From positions 2,613,001-2,677,000 of the forward strand of contig NZ_CP023692.1 in NCBI RefSeq assembly GCF_008704935.1: DNA of 64,000 nucleotides. The letters run 5' to 3'. The notes beneath the pieces were generated by a model. That model did no database searches. It was not told the DNA's origin and saw nothing but the letters and a program-made list of their open reading frames with translations. Shown here in pieces: positions 45,215 through 53,593 of the stretch. The position numbers and the translations under genes were made by a program. Position 1 is the stretch's first letter. Each line of letters opens with the position of its first letter. This DNA is from Streptomyces vinaceus (GTDB lineage Bacteria > Actinomycetota > Actinomycetes > Streptomycetales > Streptomycetaceae).

Positions 45215-45330
45215 ACGTAACGACCGTCCCCCATCCCGACAGTGAATTGCGTGGCGCTCAGGCTAGCCGCATCCGCCGACATCCGGCCAAGTCGGTACCG
45301 ACCCGGTACATACCGAGACGCCGGCGCGGG

Positions 45331-45870
45331 TCACTCCCCGCGGGCCGCCGGGACCTTGGGGAGGCGCTCGGCGGCGACCACTCCCTCCAGGTAGCCGCGG
45401 GCCCGCTCGGTGCGCGGGTAGGCCTCCAGCAGTTCCCAGAAGCGGGGACCGTGGCCGGGCACGAGGAGGTGGGCCAGCTCGTGCAGCAGCACGTAGTCGA
45501 CGACGTACTCGGGCATGCCCTGGAGGCGGTGGGAGAGCCGGATGCTGCCCTCGGCCGGGGTGCAGGAGCCCCAGCGGGTGTTCTGGTTCGTGACCCAGCG
45601 CACCGAGCGGGGACGGGCGCGGGCGCCGAAGTACTGCTCGGACAGACGCTCGGCGCGCTCGGTGAGTTCCGCGTCCCCGAGGGTGCGCTTGCTCTCCTGG
45701 GCGGCCAGCTTGTCGAGCATGACCCCCACCCAGCGCCGCTCCTCGGCCTCGGACATCCGGGCAGGGATGAGGACGACCGTACGGTCACCCTCGCGGTAGG
45801 CGGATACGGTCCTGCGGCGGCGCGCGCTCCGGCGGACTTCGACGGCGCGCTGCTGTGGGTCGGCGGACAC
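45331..45870 (-). CDS. YgjP/DUF45-type M48-like metallopeptidase
   Basis: A 179-residue protein from GTG 45870 (VSADPQQRAVEVRRS). The zinc motif HELAHLLVPGHGPRFW is near residue 140, with the family motif NTRWGSC before it. The frame is open far upstream but the homology and length fix this start; the ribosome-binding site is weak. These SprT-like peptidases have no defined substrate. It is divergent from the ThiF-like gene across a 209-base gap that probably holds both promoters. Confidence 0.85.
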   Translation of the reverse strand: MSADPQQRAVEVRRSARRRRTVSAYREGDRTVVLIPARMSEAEERRWVGVMLDKLAAQESKRTLGDAELTERAERLSEQYFGARARPRSVRWVTNQNTRWGSCTPAEGSIRLSHRLQGMPEYVVDYVLLHELAHLLVPGHGPRFWELLEAYPRTERARGYLEGVVAAERLPKVPAARGE

Positions 45871-46079
45871 GCCCAAGACCGTACCCGCTCGCCTGGCCGA
45901 AGTCCCCCCGCTCCCCGGTTCGGACGCGATCGGTTCGAAGGCAGCACAGGAAGCACCCCCTTTCTTCATCTCATATGCCTTATAGGGCGTGCCTGTGGAC
46001 AAAGGGACGCACGGAACGCGGCGGGCGGGCACTCTGCTGGGGACGGGAACGAGGCGGGGTTCGCAGGAGGGGGAAGGCC

Positions 46080-47186
46080 ATGTATCCGAAGGTGAAGCCG
46101 GCGCTGGCGAGGGCCTGGCGGGATCTGCAGACGGTGCAGTTCGGGGTGACGCCCGCGCACGCGGTGGCGCTCGGGCCGGTGGACACGGCGACGGGATCGC
46201 TGATCGACCGGATCGACGGGACGCGGGGCATGGAGCTGCTGCGCGCGGAGGCGGTGCGGGTGGGGCTCGCGGAGGGGCAGGTGGAGGCGCTGGTCCGGCG
46301 GCTGGCGGCGGCCGGGCTGCTGGACGACGCCACGGCCGGCGGCCCGCGGGCCCAGGCCCTGCGCGAGCAGCCGGAGGTCCTGGAGCGGCTCGGGCCCGAT
46401 CTGGGCTCGCTGTCACTGGTGCACCGCGAGCCGGGCGGTGATCTACGGGGTGTCGTGGCCCGGCGGGCCATACGGGTCCAGGTGCGCGGGAGCGGCCGGG
46501 TGGGCGGGGTGATCGCCGGGGTCCTGGCGGCGGCCGGCGTGGGCCGGGTGGAGGTGCTCGACGGGGGCCGGGTGGAGCCGGGCGACGTGGCGCCGGGCGG
46601 GCTGGGCCCCGACAGCGTGGGCCGGCTGCGGGCGGAGGCCGCGGCGGGGCTGGTGCGCGCATCGGCCCCGGGGCGCCCACCGCGGGCGGCGGAGCGGGAG
46701 GGGCCCGGGCCGGGGGTGTCCCTGGTGGTGGTCGCGCCCCGGGACGGCCTGCAGGCCTGGGCCCCGGATCCGGGCACCGCGGCCGACTGGGTCGCCGCCG
46801 GAACCCCCCATCTGTACGCCGGGGTGCTGGAGGGCACCGGGCTGGTGGGGCCACTGGTGCTGCCGGGGGCCACGGCGTGCGCGGGGTGTATGGAACGCGA
46901 CCGGGTCGAGGCGGATCCGGCGTGGCCCCGGATGCTGGTGCAATGGCGCTCGGCGCACCGCCGCCGGACCACCGCAGCCTGCGATGTGGGACTGGCCACG
47001 GCGGTGGCGGGTCTCGCGGCCGCCCACGCCCTGTCCTTCCTCGACGGGGAGCTGCCCGCGTCCACGGCCTCCCGCTGGGAGGCCGCCCTCCCGGGCCTCC
47101 ACTGGGAGCGGAGCCCGGTGCGCCCCCATCCCGACTGCCCGTGCGCGGCGGCCCGGGTCCCGGCGGAGCCGGCGGTGACGTCATGA
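46080..47186 (+). CDS. ThiF/E1-like protein
   Basis: A 368-residue protein of the ThiF (E1-like adenylyltransferase) family. The N-terminal 110 residues form a helical domain not found in ThiF. The nucleotide site is GSGRVGG (in place of the usual GxGGxG), and a CAGCMERDR with a late CPCA supplies the zinc cysteines. A typical catalytic Cys and the adenylation Arg-Asp are not obvious, so activity is uncertain. The start ATG 46080 has GGAGGGGGAAGG upstream. No ubiquitin-like, E2-like or JAB partner is adjacent. It ends five bases from the convergent STAND gene. Confidence 0.8.
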   Translation: MYPKVKPALARAWRDLQTVQFGVTPAHAVALGPVDTATGSLIDRIDGTRGMELLRAEAVRVGLAEGQVEALVRRLAAAGLLDDATAGGPRAQALREQPEVLERLGPDLGSLSLVHREPGGDLRGVVARRAIRVQVRGSGRVGGVIAGVLAAAGVGRVEVLDGGRVEPGDVAPGGLGPDSVGRLRAEAAAGLVRASAPGRPPRAAEREGPGPGVSLVVVAPRDGLQAWAPDPGTAADWVAAGTPHLYAGVLEGTGLVGPLVLPGATACAGCMERDRVEADPAWPRMLVQWRSAHRRRTTAACDVGLATAVAGLAAAHALSFLDGELPASTASRWEAALPGLHWERSPVRPHPDCPCAAARVPAEPAVTS

Positions 47187-47191
47187 GGCTC

Positions 47192-50100
47192 TCACGAGGG
47201 CGGGCCGAGCCGCTCCTGCACCGCGCGGCACAACTCCTCGATCCGGGGCTCGGCCGACGCGATCACCGGCGTCAGGCTGCGCAGGGCCATGAGCAGTTCG
47301 TGCACCGTGCCTCTGGTCGGGTCTCCGTCCAGAAAGTCCGCGAGGTACTGCCGGGCCTCGGCCCAGCGGAGCCGGAGGCACTGGGTGAGGAGGAGATTGC
47401 CGATGTCCGCGGCGGATCGGGGCGGGGCGTCCGGGCTCCCCGGGCCCACGATGTCGACGACGCGGGCCAGGTGCCGGTCCCGATCCGGTCGGTGGAGCGC
47501 ATGCAGCACCACCGCCGTCTCGTAGTGCGCCCAGGTGTCGTCGGGTTCGAGTGCGATCGCGCGGGTGAGCTCGGCCAGAGCCTCCTCGTACCGGCCGAGC
47601 AGCCGCCGCACGACCCCGCGGCGGACCGATGTCATGAAGCTGCCGGGCCGGAGCTCATCGGCGCGGTCGTAGTCGCTCAGAGCCTCCTCGAATCGGCCGA
47701 GCATGCGAAAGACGTCACCCCGCTCGGCGAAGACCCGTGGCTCGTCGGATCCGAGTCCCAGAGCGCGGGTGTAGTCGACCAGGGCCTCCTCGTGCCTGCC
47801 GAGCAGCAGGAGCAGCCGTCCCCGACGGGTGAGGGCCCACTGATAGTCCCGACTGAGCTCGATGGCCCGGTCGAAGCCGTCCAGTGCCCGCCCGTACTCG
47901 CCCATCGCGGCGTGGATCTCGCCCCGGCTGGCGAGGGCCCAGGCGTAGTCCGCCTTGAGTTCGAGGGCCCGGTCGAGCGCGTCCAGGGCCTCCGGGTGCC
48001 GCTCCGTCAGCCGCAGGACCTCGCCCAGTCCCGCGAGCGCCACGGGGTCGTCGGGCTTCAGCTCCACGGCACGGGTGAAGTCGGTCAGCGCCTCCTCGTA
48101 CCGGGCGAGGCCCCGGTGGCTCCGGCCCCTGATCAGGCGGGCCCAGGCGTAGTCCGGGGAGAAGCCGACCGCCTGGTCGAGGGCGGCCAGGGCCTCTTTG
48201 TGCCGGCCCGTGCTGTTGAGCACGAATCCCAGGTTCGCCAGGGCCCAGGCGCTGTCCGGCTTGATCTCGATGGCGCGCTCGAAATCGGCGAGAGCCTCGT
48301 CGTACCGCTCCGTGAGGCGGTGGAGCACACCGCGATGGGTGAGTGCCCAGTGGGCGTCCGGGTCGAGATCGAGGACACGTGCGAAGTCGGCCAGCGCCTC
48401 CTCGTACTGGCCGATGGCGCGGTGGCAGACCCCGCGGTTGCCGATGCTCCAGATGTAGGCGGGATCGAGCTCGATGGCGCGGGTGTAGTCCCCGATCGCC
48501 TCCTCGAAGCGTTCGGTGAGCTCGTGGGTGCGGCCCCGGCCGTAGTGGGCGCGCTCCGTCCCGGGGTCGAGGGCGAGCGCCCGCGCGTAGTCGGTCAGGG
48601 CCTGCGGGTACCGCTCGGCATTGCGGTGGTCCCGGCCGCGCAGGGTCAGCGCGAGGGCCTGGCCGGCGGCGTCGAGGGCACCTCGGGACAGCAGGAGCGT
48701 CAGGGTGGCCACGCCGGCATCCTGCTGCTCCAAGGCCGTGCGGAGGCGCTCACCCCAGTCGGCGAGTTCGGTTCCCTGGGTGTCCCGGCCGGCCTGGATC
48801 CAGACCTGGACCCAGCGGTGGAGAGTGGTGATGCCGTGGTCGTAGGCGTCGACGAGCTCCCGCGACGCGGCGGGAAGGGCTGCGCGCGGGTCGGCGCACA
48901 GCCGGTGGTAGGTCTCCTGGAGGCGGTGTCCGCGCCAGGTCTCGTCCGACCACCAGCCGTCGGCCGGGGTGACGGCCTCCTCCAGGCGCTCCCGGCGCAC
49001 TTGGAAGGCGTCGGCCAGCCGAGTGTGCAGCCGCTCCCAGCCGGCCGGGGACTGCCTGCGCCGGAGCCGCAGCATCGCGCCGCGGACCACCTCGTGATAG
49101 CGGCAGTGGCCGGAGCGCTCGGTGACGAAAGGCATCGACCGCAGCCAGCCGAACAGCTCGGCGGCCTCCTCCTCCACGGCCGCCCGGTACACGTCCTCGT
49201 CCAGTTCCTGCGGGAACGCACAGGCCAGGGCAGCGGCCCTGCGGGCCGGATCCGTCTCCCACTTGAGGAAGCGCTCGACGGCGGTACCACTGGGGTCCCC
49301 GATCTCCTCCACGCTGCCCGGCTGGGCTTCGCCCAGCGTGGAGACCAGGACCGGAAGCCGTCCCGACAGCTGGAGGATCACCTCGACGACGCGCTCGTCC
49401 GTCACGCCCTTCCCCGCGAGGAGCCGGCGTGCCTCGGCTTCCGTGAACACCTCCAGCGGCCAGTCCGTGACCAGGTCGTACCAGTCCTCCCAGCAGCGGG
49501 CCGCCAGCCGCGACTGACCGGCCAGGACGACCAGCACGTTCGCCGGGAGCTCCCCGTAGCGGTCGCTGACCAGTACGTCCCGCAACCAGGTGTCCAGCAT
49601 GGGTCCGGTGCGCTCGTAGGTGTCGAAGAACAGCGTGATCCACGGATGCTTGCGGGCCACTTCCCCGAGCTCTTCCAGAAACACCGGGGTCAGGATGTCC
49701 AGCGGGGACATCACCAGCTCGACATCGCCGTGGCTGCGGAGGCGGGTGCTGAGGAGCGCCTTCACCCGGTCCGCGCCGGCCGCCACGTGGTTCGGGTCCA
49801 CCGCGCCGGTGAATGCGCCCACGCCCGGAAGCATGCCCAGCCCGACCAGGCCCAGCTGCGAGGCGATCAGGCTGGACGGCGATGGCGACGGCGACGGGGC
49901 GCTGCCGGCTGCCGCGTCGGCCCCGCCGGCAGCCGCCGCCATCCCGACGTCCGCCTCGTGGCGGCGCTGCCGATAGGTGGCCAGCAGCTTGTCGAAGCCC
50001 TTCAGCGCCACGCCCTGCTGGGAGAAGTGCGCGCTGACGACTTCCATCGTCTCGATGACGTCGGCGACCGACTCGTCGACGTACGCGGTGACCGCCTGCC

Positions 50101-50308
50101 CTTCGCGGGCGATCGTCTCCAGCTGGCGCACCAGGGTGGACTTGCCGACGCCGGCCGGGCCGCGGATGTGGAAGAGGAACTGCGCGGCCTCGTCCGGGGA
50201 CTGCGCGAGGGCGTCCCGGAAGGCGGTGACCTCGCCCTGTCGTCCGATGAAGGTGTTGGAACGCCGTCGCCGGATCAGTTCCTGCCTCGAAGGCCCCCGC
50301 CCAGCCAT
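47192..50308 (-). CDS. STAND-type ATPase with C-terminal TPR array
   Basis: A protein of about 1,038 residues from ATG 50308 (MAGRGPSRQELIRRRRSNTFIGRQ). The AAA/STAND ATPase has Walker A GPAGVGKST (50-58), Walker B-like ITLFFDTYER and an IGRQ start motif typical of STAND proteins. A middle helical region (about 380-600) follows, then about 12 tandem TPRs (YEEALADFARVLDLDPDAHW type) to the end. Such proteins act as signalling or defence hubs that oligomerise on a trigger. No effector domain (nuclease, TIR, protease) is visible. It may be an accessory insertion next to the ThiF gene. No partner gene was found. Confidence 0.85.
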   Translation of the reverse strand: MAGRGPSRQELIRRRRSNTFIGRQGEVTAFRDALAQSPDEAAQFLFHIRGPAGVGKSTLVRQLETIAREGQAVTAYVDESVADVIETMEVVSAHFSQQGVALKGFDKLLATYRQRRHEADVGMAAAAGGADAAAGSAPSPSPSPSSLIASQLGLVGLGMLPGVGAFTGAVDPNHVAAGADRVKALLSTRLRSHGDVELVMSPLDILTPVFLEELGEVARKHPWITLFFDTYERTGPMLDTWLRDVLVSDRYGELPANVLVVLAGQSRLAARCWEDWYDLVTDWPLEVFTEAEARRLLAGKGVTDERVVEVILQLSGRLPVLVSTLGEAQPGSVEEIGDPSGTAVERFLKWETDPARRAAALACAFPQELDEDVYRAAVEEEAAELFGWLRSMPFVTERSGHCRYHEVVRGAMLRLRRRQSPAGWERLHTRLADAFQVRRERLEEAVTPADGWWSDETWRGHRLQETYHRLCADPRAALPAASRELVDAYDHGITTLHRWVQVWIQAGRDTQGTELADWGERLRTALEQQDAGVATLTLLLSRGALDAAGQALALTLRGRDHRNAERYPQALTDYARALALDPGTERAHYGRGRTHELTERFEEAIGDYTRAIELDPAYIWSIGNRGVCHRAIGQYEEALADFARVLDLDPDAHWALTHRGVLHRLTERYDEALADFERAIEIKPDSAWALANLGFVLNSTGRHKEALAALDQAVGFSPDYAWARLIRGRSHRGLARYEEALTDFTRAVELKPDDPVALAGLGEVLRLTERHPEALDALDRALELKADYAWALASRGEIHAAMGEYGRALDGFDRAIELSRDYQWALTRRGRLLLLLGRHEEALVDYTRALGLGSDEPRVFAERGDVFRMLGRFEEALSDYDRADELRPGSFMTSVRRGVVRRLLGRYEEALAELTRAIALEPDDTWAHYETAVVLHALHRPDRDRHLARVVDIVGPGSPDAPPRSAADIGNLLLTQCLRLRWAEARQYLADFLDGDPTRGTVHELLMALRSLTPVIASAEPRIEELCRAVQERLGPPS

Positions 50309-50517
50309 CCACAGCCCTTTCCCCACCACGCGGCCCGCTCTCCCGCCATGCTGTCCCACGGGAGCGGGTGCTGTCCGGCAACGGGCGGATTCCTGCCACA
50401 TCACGAGCGGACGCCTCGGCCGGGGCGGGGCGCGGGCGCCATGACAGGATGCGGTGGGCCGAGGGGCCATCCTGAACCGCCGCTTGCGGCACAGCTGTCT
50501 GGGAACTGGAGGGGCGC

Positions 50518-51846
50518 ATGTCTGATCTTCCCCGGAAGGCGGTCACCCGTACCGTCAAGCTGGCCGCGCTGCCGCTCGGCTTCGCGGGCCGGGTCACCTG
50601 GGGGCTGGGCAAGCGGATCGGCGGCAAGTCGGCGGAGATCGTGGCGCGCGAGCTCCAGCAGCGCACCGCCGAGCAGCTGTTCCGCACCCTCGGGGAGCTG
50701 AAGGGCGGTGCCATGAAGTTCGGGCAGGCGCTCTCGGTCTTCGAGTCGGCCCTGCCCGAGGAGGTCGCCGGGCCGTACCGGGCGGCGCTGACCAAGCTCC
50801 AGGAGGCGGCTCCGCCGCTGCCCGCGCAGACGGTGCACCAGGTGCTGGCGGAGCGGCTGGGGGCCGACTGGCGGGACCTGTTCGAGGAGTTCGAGGACAA
50901 GCCGGCCGCGGCCGCCTCGATCGGGCAGGTGCACCGGGCGGTGTGGCACGACGGCCGGCAGGTCGCGGTGAAGGTCCAGTACCCGGGGGCCGGCGAGGCA
51001 CTGCTGTCGGACCTGAAGCAACTGGGCCGGTTCGCGGGACTGCTGGGGCCGCTGGTTCCCGGCATGGACGTCAAGCCGCTGATCAAGGAGCTGCGCGACC
51101 GGGTCTCGGAGGAGCTGGACTACGAACTGGAGGCGGAGGCCCAGCGCACGCACGCGGACGCGTTCGAGGGCGACGAGGACGTGGTCGTACCGGATGTCGT
51201 GCACCAGGGCGACCAGGTGCTGGTGACCGAGTGGATGGAGGGGACCCCGCTGTCCGAGGTGATAGCGGACGGCACCCAGGAGGAGCGCGACCGCGCCGGA
51301 CAGCTCTTGGCCCGCTTCCTCTTCTCGGGGCCCGCGCGCACCGGCCTGCTGCACGCCGATCCGCACCCGGGCAACTTCCGCCTGCTGGCCGGGGCGGACG
51401 GCCGGATACGGCTGGGCGTGCTGGACTTCGGCACCGTCGACCGGCTGCCCGGCGGCTGGCCCAAGCCCATCGGCACCTCACTGCGGATGACGCTGGAGGG
51501 GGACGCCGAAGGAATCTACGGACACCTGTGCGCCGAGGGGTTCGTGCGGGAGTCCATCGAACTGGATCCGGAAGCGGTGCTGGACTATCTGCTGCCCATC
51601 ATCGAGCCCGCGCAGGCGGAGGAGTTCACCTTCACGCGGCCGTGGCTGCGCGGTCAGGCGGCTCGGATCGCCGATCCCCGCTCCCCCGCGCACCAGTTGG
51701 GCCGGCAGATCAATCTGCCGCCCTCGTATCTGCTGATCCACCGGGTGACTCTGAGCACCATCGGGGTGCTCTGCCAGCTGGGCGCGACGGTACGGCTGCG
51801 GGAGGAACTGGAGTCCTGGCTCCCGGGTTTCCTGCCCGAGGAGTGA
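50518..51846 (+). CDS. ABC1/AarF (UbiB-like) atypical kinase
   Basis: A 442-residue UbiB-family kinase-like protein. The family KxGQ motif is MKFGQALS, the Ala-rich loop is AAAASIGQVH, the VAIK Lys is in VAVKVQYPG, the catalytic HADPHPGN is near residue 280, and DFG follows. UbiB members regulate quinone or lipid metabolism. The start ATG 50518 has GGAGGGG upstream. It is divergent from the STAND gene, with 209 bases between that hold no gene I can support. Confidence 0.92.
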   Translation: MSDLPRKAVTRTVKLAALPLGFAGRVTWGLGKRIGGKSAEIVARELQQRTAEQLFRTLGELKGGAMKFGQALSVFESALPEEVAGPYRAALTKLQEAAPPLPAQTVHQVLAERLGADWRDLFEEFEDKPAAAASIGQVHRAVWHDGRQVAVKVQYPGAGEALLSDLKQLGRFAGLLGPLVPGMDVKPLIKELRDRVSEELDYELEAEAQRTHADAFEGDEDVVVPDVVHQGDQVLVTEWMEGTPLSEVIADGTQEERDRAGQLLARFLFSGPARTGLLHADPHPGNFRLLAGADGRIRLGVLDFGTVDRLPGGWPKPIGTSLRMTLEGDAEGIYGHLCAEGFVRESIELDPEAVLDYLLPIIEPAQAEEFTFTRPWLRGQAARIADPRSPAHQLGRQINLPPSYLLIHRVTLSTIGVLCQLGATVRLREELESWLPGFLPEE

Positions 51847-51877
51847 GCGCGTAGGCGCTGGGGTCGAGGTGGCGCGG

Positions 51878-52084
51878 TCACCACCAGGACGAGTCGAGGC
51901 GGCCCTCGATCGCCCTGAGGTTGGCGCGCGCGCAGTCGACGCAGAAGTACTGTCTGGTCCCGTTCTCCACCGAGCAGGTCCAGGTGGGCGGGGCGCCGTC
52001 GGGGGCCTTCTTGCCGCAGCGCGCGCAGACGACGGGCTGGGCCTCGGGTCCGGACGGGGTGGGGTGGGGATTCGGCTGGTCCAC
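51878..52084 (-). CDS. Small zinc-ribbon protein
   Basis: A protein of about 68 residues. It has two CxxC pairs, CARC and CVDC, with an extra Cys between (TWTCSVENG), forming a zinc ribbon; the C-terminus reads ANLRAIEGRLDSSWW. The start is unsure: GTG 52084 (VDQPNPHPT) gives the likely length, but its GGAG is immediately adjacent; a TTG at 52126 would add 14 residues. I recall small zinc-ribbon proteins beside wblC in other streptomycetes. It probably binds protein or nucleic acid. Confidence 0.72.
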   Translation of the reverse strand: MDQPNPHPTPSGPEAQPVVCARCGKKAPDGAPPTWTCSVENGTRQYFCVDCARANLRAIEGRLDSSWW

Positions 52085-52132
52085 CTCCAGACGATATCCC
52101 CACGAGGCGCGGAGAGCCGTCCGCAACGCACC

Positions 52133-52164
52133 GGGGGGACCGGTCCGTTCGGACCGGTCCCCCC
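52133..52164 (-). terminator. Terminator after the wblC transcription unit
   Basis: A perfect 14-bp stem (52133-52146 with 52151-52164, loop GTTC) lies 43 bases past the stop of the gene after wblC. Confidence 0.88.
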
Positions 52165-52206
52165 ATACGCTGCCGCGCCGCTGGTCAGCGGCGGTTCAGC
52201 CGTGGC

Positions 52207-52536
52207 TCAGTGCATGACGGCCATGGCGAGGGCCCGCCGGGCGCGCAGCGAGACGCGCTCGGCTCGCCGCTGCATGCGGCGGGCGGCGACCAGGCGCAGG
52301 GCGCGACGCTCGGCGTCGACCTCGCGCATGCGGTCGTCCATATGGGCACGGGCCAGGGCTTCTGGGATGAGTTGCATTTCTCGGGTCCTGTTCTGACGCG
52401 AGGTGATCGCGCCGGCGGTGATGAAGTCTGCGTGGGCGGAGCCGTGCGGCTGCTCGCTCGTCGTGTGGGCGGTCATGAGGGCCTGCTTCAAGGGGTCGTG
52501 CGTCAGGGGGCGGTCGATGGTTCCGATGGCGGTCAT
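52207..52536 (-). CDS. Small conserved protein downstream of wblC
   Basis: A 109-residue protein whose ATG (52536) overlaps the wblC stop by four bases (ATGA), so it is translationally coupled. The C-terminal half is strongly basic and helical (ERRALRLVAARRMQRRAERVSLRARRALAMAV). There is no known domain. It may be a partner of WblC or a product of the same stress response. A later in-frame ATG (MTAHTTSEQ) is an alternative start. Confidence 0.72.
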   Translation of the reverse strand: MTAIGTIDRPLTHDPLKQALMTAHTTSEQPHGSAHADFITAGAITSRQNRTREMQLIPEALARAHMDDRMREVDAERRALRLVAARRMQRRAERVSLRARRALAMAVMH

Positions 52537-52904
52537 GCCGCGACAACCGGGTTCTTGCGCGGACGGCCACGGGGCCGCTTCCGGGCTACGACAACGCCCT
52601 GGACGAAGAGCTCGCCACCCCAGACACCCCAGGGCTCGCGGCGCTCCAGCGCACCGGCGAGGCAGGCCTCGACCAGCGGGCAGGTGGCGCACAGGGACTT
52701 CGCGTACTCGACGTCCGCCGGGGACTCGGCGAAGAAGACCTCGGGGTCGTAGGTACGGCAGGCGACGGGTACGCCGAGGTTCTCGATGGCGTCGTCGAGC
52801 GCGGTCAGCGCGGTGAGGGGAGTCAAGGTGGAGTCCTCCGGGACTGCGGGCGGGGAGATCGTCTGGGTCTGCGGTACGGACGGGGCGTGCGCTTCGAGTT
52901 GCAC
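52533..52904 (-). CDS. wblC: WhiB7-like regulator of antibiotic resistance
   Basis: A 123-residue WhiB-family iron-sulfur protein. Cluster ligands are Cys49, Cys72, Cys75 and Cys81, followed by the turn EPWGVWGGE (90-98). The C-terminal AT-hook KRPRGRPRKN (109-118) is the mark of the WhiB7/WblC subfamily, which binds AT-rich DNA beside SigA-type promoters to turn on ribosome-protecting and efflux genes. It has a leader of about 630 bases containing an upstream ORF and a terminator, and a typical WhiB7-target promoter. It is followed by a coupled small gene. Confidence 0.95.
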   Translation of the reverse strand: MQLEAHAPSVPQTQTISPPAVPEDSTLTPLTALTALDDAIENLGVPVACRTYDPEVFFAESPADVEYAKSLCATCPLVEACLAGALERREPWGVWGGELFVQGVVVARKRPRGRPRKNPVVAA

Positions 52905-53030
52905 GGTGTTTTCTTCCTCGTCTTGGTTGGCTAGTCGTTCCGGCCGGGTTCGGCCGGGGGCGGCTGGTACCTGGTCTTGCCAGTCCCGAGGCTCCTTCGT
53001 GCTGTCGTCCCCCGGTCGGAGACAAACAGA

Positions 53031-53095
53031 AGGGCCGCGGATCCCGGGTGGGGTTCCGCGGCCCTGAAGGCGCCGGCCTGATCTTGAAATCAGGC
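53031..53095 (-). promoter_or_regulatory. wblC leader attenuator: terminator hairpin and preceding stem
   Basis: On the minus strand the first stem is GCCTGAT/ATCAGGC (53076-53095), which contains the stop of the upstream ORF (53090-53092). Twenty-four bases on, a perfect 11-bp stem (53031-53041 AGGGCCGCGGA with 53055-53065) follows, then a T-rich tail (TCTGTTTGTCTCC). This is a classic terminator placed 126 bases before wblC. Confidence 0.85.
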
Positions 53096-53425
53096 TGGAT
53101 CACTCCAGGGTTCGAGCCCACGGAAGGCCCACATCAGGTGGTGCTGCTGCTTCGTCTGCTTCGTCTGGACTCCGGCACCGGCTGCGGCAGCGAAGCCATA
53201 GGCGCCGTGCGCCTGGGCTTCCACTACTGCCACCGATGCCTGGGTCGGTCGCTCATTCCGCTCGCTCGCCAGGAGCGCGGAGGGCGCGGCCAGCAGGGCG
53301 CGGCTGTCAGCGGAAATCGCGGACAGACCGGTACCCAGGAGCGGGAGGAGCGAGGAGGAGCCGAGCGTGCAGGAAGCGGCGACCGAGCGATCGGTCATTT
53401 TGGTGGTGGTGATGAAGCTGGTCAC
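53090..53425 (-). CDS. Upstream ORF in the wblC leader
   Basis: A 111-codon open frame from GTG 53425 (MTSFITTTKMTDRSV...) with GGAGG eight bases upstream. Its stop lies in the stem just before the terminator hairpin. The peptide has no recognisable domain; a KQTKQQHH stretch near the end is notable. In mycobacteria and streptomycetes, wblC/whiB7 expression depends on such an upstream ORF, so this is probably the sensor of translation inhibition. It could be a regulatory peptide, not a working protein. Confidence 0.7.
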   Translation of the reverse strand: MTSFITTTKMTDRSVAASCTLGSSSLLPLLGTGLSAISADSRALLAAPSALLASERNERPTQASVAVVEAQAHGAYGFAAAAGAGVQTKQTKQQHHLMWAFRGLEPWSDPA

Positions 53426-53544
53426 TGGTCTCGCCTCCTCTCGGCGTCTCGGGGACGGTGGCCCGGGGGCCTGTCCCATACGTATTCGGATAAGTACAGC
53501 ACGGATCCGGAGCTTCGGAGAAGCCACCGTTTCCGTTGCTAAGA

Positions 53545-53583
53545 ACCTATGGGGATTCGCTGGGCATGTGCAAACTATTTTTC
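53545..53583 (-). promoter_or_regulatory. wblC promoter with WhiB7-type AT-rich element
   Basis: On the minus strand AAAAATA (53577-53583), two bases on, TTGCAC (-35, 53569-53574), an 18-base spacer and TAGGTT (-10, 53545-53550). An AT-rich stretch right upstream of -35 is the known WhiB7 target pattern, consistent with autoregulation. It lies just downstream of uvrD2. Confidence 0.8.
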
Positions 53584-53593
53584 CGACGAGTTT

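Noticed and set aside
50309..50517. Small genes in the STAND-ABC1 intergenic region
   Set aside because: Short frames exist but none has a ribosome-binding site or plausible protein composition.
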